Part shown: in pieces, positions 59,525 to 64,000 of the stretch
Layout of the letters: each line of letters starts with the position of its first letter
Numbering within the stretch: position 1 is the first letter of the stretch
DNA from: Chiridota heheva
Lineage: Eukaryota > Echinodermata > Holothuroidea > Apodida > Chiridotidae
Assembly (NCBI GenBank): GCA_020152595.1
Contig: JAIGNY010000132.1
Coordinates: 1,082,501-1,146,500, forward strand
Length of the DNA stretch: 64,000 nt
Reading direction: 5' to 3'
The notes under the pieces: generated by a model
Told to the model about the DNA's origin: nothing
Databases searched by the model: none
What the model saw: only the letters and a program-made list of their open reading frames with translations
Made by a program: the position numbers and the translations under genes

Positions 59525-60235
59525 GACATTGGGGACAGGATGGGATGAAACGTGGGACAGGGTGGGATGGCATGTGGGACAGGGTGGCATGTGGGACAGG
59601 GTGGCATGTGGGACAGGGTGGCATGCGGGATGGTGGCATGTGGGACAGGGTATCATGGAATGTGGGACAGGATGTCCATGGCATATAGGACAGGGTGGGA
59701 TAGCATGTGGGGACAGGGTAGAACAAGGTAGTGTCATGACATTTATGACAGGCTCTTATGGCATGTGGGACTAGGTGGGAAGGCATGTAGGACAGAGTGT
59801 AATAATATGTGAGACAGGATGGCATATCTGGATTTCAGGTGGGATAGGACGGTGGATAGCATGTGGGTTAGGATGGAATGGCCCGTAGGACAGGGTGGGA
59901 TGACATGTGGTACATGGAATGATGGCATATGGGACAGGGTAGGATGGCACATGGTACAGGGAGGGATGGGATGTGGGACAAGGTGGCATGATATATGGGA
60001 GAGGGAGGGTTGGCATGTGAGACAAGAGCGGCATGGTATATGGGACAGGGTGGCAAGGCATATAGTTAGGTGTCATCTTGATTGCAGGTGTGATGACATA
60101 TGGGTCATGTTGTGGAATGGTATCTGGATTTCCTGTATGATTTCCTGTAGGGAGGGATATAGGAAGGAATATCATACAGAACAGAGGGTGGGATGGCATA
60201 TGTGACATAGGGTGGAAAGAATGTTATTAGCGGCG
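59525..60235 (+). repeat. G-rich minisatellite, GGCATGTGGGACAGGGTGG type
   Basis: Degenerate units of about 19-22 bp, with GTGGGACAGGGTGGCATGTG best preserved at 59575-59640. Related to 56335-56740. Minus-strand HPVPHAIPPCPTCHP-type frames are repeat artefacts. Confidence 0.87.
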
Positions 60236-61700
<1,465 letters not shown>

Positions 61701-63744
61701 CCACTTTGAAGACCTGACTAGTTGTGAATTGATCTTGATATCCAACAAACAACTTTCTCATGTCCCAGTAATCAAGACCTAAACACAGCCAGGAGATTGA
61801 TGTATGCATTCATTCTTGGGGTTTTCTTCCATGCTGCTGTGGTTCATTTTATATTCCCAGAATTTTGATAATGACAAAATAATTTTACAGTCAGCATCTT
61901 TTTCTTATAGTCAGTGAATTGATATTGTGAATTAATGGGATTTACTTCATAATGATATTGCCTCCTTTGCTGGCTGATGAAATTATTCATTTCGTTTCGA
62001 TTTACATTCCTGAATCACCCAACAGACCTCCATTGGAGTATTTACATTGAGCGGTTGTGGAGCACTGGTTGGTGACCCACCGGGGATTGGTGATTAGTTG
62101 GTGACCCACGGGGGATTGGTGGTTGGTTGTTGACCCACAAGGGATTGGTGATTGGTTAGGGACCCACTGGGGAGCGGTCATTGGTTGGTAACCCACAGGG
62201 GATCGGTGATTAATTGGTGCTTGGTTACATTTTTTTTTTACTTCCTGAAGATGATCGGTGCTTTATTAATGAGGTTTAGCCTCGAGTCACATTGGGATCC
62301 CTACAGCAACCCCTGCTGCAAAGTTCTGACCTTTCACCCTTTGGATACCCCACACATATTACAAATCTGCGAAGGTCAAGTGCACTTATCAATACCTCTG
62401 GGATAAGTCAAAAGAGCATGAACATCTTACCTGATAGGCTAAAAGTCATAAATGACATAAACGATTTATCCTGAATTAAGAATATGCATGTGGTCTCATT
62501 TTGCTTGTGTTTGTTCCTTAAATCTGATCTTGCTTTACACCTCAGTAGTGCTCCAATCATTTACATATAAGAATTTCATGACCAGGATTCACACCCATTC
62601 AATCATTAAAAGAATAAATAAATAGTACTGTTAGTAAGTAAATCATGATTCAACTAATATCTCAAATGATGGAATCAAATTGCTAGCCTTAATAAGAGCT
62701 TAAGGAGAAACGTGTCTCAATGGCCAATTCAAGCCTTGTGTCTCACTTTTTGAACATGCCTAGATTTACTTTTTCTATTTACTCCCTCCTGTGTCAGGCC
62801 TAATAACTTCTCTCACAAATGGCATATCTCAAGGTGTGAGGTATTTTTATTTCATAGTTGCAAATAGCTCTTAATCCCTAAATAATTTCACTTTGGATTT
62901 CCCAGGGGAGAGTCACATTCAGGATGTTGAAATGTATGAATTATTCATTGGACGTACTTGTTAATGACGTTTGTATGCATCAGCAATTGAATGACGCAGG
63001 AAAAATACCATAGCTTATTATAAATTCTACACTTTATATTTAACTATTTTATTCATAGAAACTTTTTGCAGTTTGATGTAGTAATACATTAAAATTCTGG
63101 TGTGGAAAGATAAAGAACTAAGCTGTTAATGGAATTTGCTTTTAATTGATTGAGTGCTGCATGAATTCTTTTGAGTCTTAAATACGTCCTTTAAGTGCAG
63201 GTTCAGGATAACAAAGGCACCTTATATTTTAAAAGTCTGGTCTGTGTTCAAAGTCGTCAAATTTTATATTTAGAGATATTTTGATAATCTTATTGATGCT
63301 CTAGAAGCATCTGCCCACAGTTTCTGATTTGTTTTCAGTTAAATATATATATATGTCCTACACATCAATATTTATTATCTCTTTGAAATACAAAATTCAA
63401 AGCTTACTTGAAACTGCCCTTTCACTGATATCAGTATACTGTCTAGAAAATGATACAAATATTGCAATTCAAATTCCCTTAGAAAACATTACTGTACTAA
63501 AATTATTATATTTTGTAAAATTTATAAGTGTTTTTATTTTATTTTATGTAACACAATCTCTCTTGTACAAGATGCTACCTTGACCTTTGCTACAGATAGT
63601 CAACATGACTCATCAAAAAGACACATATTGCATTTTGAATGCACCTGACTTTTTTTAAGATTGTTAGGAAGCCAAATTTGTTAAATTGATATTGAAATAG
63701 CACCCAAGCCACCCAGCATCAGTGGGGATTTCCCAAATATTATT
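61701..63744. other. Start of the intron after exon 9; no exon seen
   Basis: AT-rich intron DNA. I searched for the expected C-terminal WD40 segment and found nothing resembling it. One short minisatellite lies at 62045-62225. Confidence 0.6.
62045..62225 (+). repeat. About 36-bp minisatellite (5 diverged copies)
   Basis: Repeats of TTGGTGACCCACGGGGGATT GGTGATTGG with substitutions, for example TAACCCACAGGGGATCGGTG. Confidence 0.8.
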
Positions 63745-64000
63745 ACAAATTATTACCTCTGCCAACGAAGTTGGACAGAGGTTATGTTTTTGCCCCTGTA
63801 AATTTGTTTGTTTGTTTGTCCTCAAGAACTGATGACTGGAATTTGGATCAGATTTGGTGTGTGGTTTTGTTACTGCTTAAGGAAGAAGTGATAATAATTT
63901 GAGACATATTAGAATGGGAAGGATGCAAATGTGGAGGGGAGGGGGGGACATGTTTGTCTGTCATCAAGATATCTCCAGAACTGATGCTTAGATTTTGATT
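63745..64000 (+). repeat. Dispersed repeat starting TTACCTCTGCCAACGAAGTTGG (partial)
   Basis: The block TATTACCTCTGCCAACGAAG TTGGACAGAGGTTATGTTTTTG has an internal hairpin (CCTCTGCCAAC / GTTGGACAGAGG). It continues with GTTTGTTTGTTTGTCC, CAAGAACTGATGACTGGAAT and GATCAGATTTGGTGTG. The hairpin plus GTTTGT tract resembles the starts of the repeats at 43670 and 57190. The copy is cut by the window end. Confidence 0.6.

Noticed and set aside
57606..60208. Minus-strand proline/histidine-rich frames up to 339 codons
   Set aside because: Translations of the G-rich minisatellites. Composition and periodicity explain them fully.

Overview
The window is animal nuclear DNA. Its only recognisable host gene is a TBL1X/TBL1XR1-family gene (a LisH + WD40 subunit of the NCoR/SMRT corepressor complex) on the + strand. 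I can place nine coding exons between 10097 and 60979. They encode the first 455 residues, and every splice phase closes. The last exon, about 42 residues by comparison with vertebrate family members, lies beyond 64000. Introns are large (0.7-12 kb), AT-rich, and full of minisatellites and transposon remains. The protein is very close to vertebrate TBL1XR1, and the repeats (I/Nimb-like LINE, DIRS-like, Penelope-like, hAT and piggyBac-like) suggest a marine invertebrate, possibly a non-vertebrate deuterostome. The species is inference.

Layout. 1-9070: upstream of the start codon (5'UTR intron or flank), with a coding fragment split by a hAT-like element at 227-1424 and a second hAT-like element at 4340-5197. 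9075-10055: a 41-bp minisatellite running up to the 3' splice site of the first coding exon. 10071-10971: coding exons 1-2. Intron 2 (10972-21184): a 49-bp minisatellite, a degenerate 5.3-kb LINE with gag-like, endonuclease, reverse transcriptase and RNase H domains, a minus-strand coding fragment and a piggyBac-like remnant. Intron 3 (21375-33589): two tandem DIRS-like elements with inverted terminal repeats and an internal complementary region. The larger one has a GC-rich interior of hairpin repeats. Introns 4-7: a second piggyBac-like element, a 353-bp MITE, a Penelope-like GIY-YIG fragment, two more hAT-like elements, and several minisatellites. Intron 8 (51360-60813): about 105 copies of a 35-bp unit derived from the end of coding exon 8 plus its 5' splice site, then G-rich minisatellites. 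After exon 9 comes a 24-bp array and other repeats.

The most notable observation is the intron-8 satellite: the exon-intron junction itself has been amplified, so the true 5' splice site is followed by about a hundred near-identical copies. More broadly, five of the nine exons have a minisatellite within about 110 bp of a splice site. The second notable structure is the DIRS-like pair, whose termini and internal complementary region match the circle-junction design of DIRS retrotransposons.
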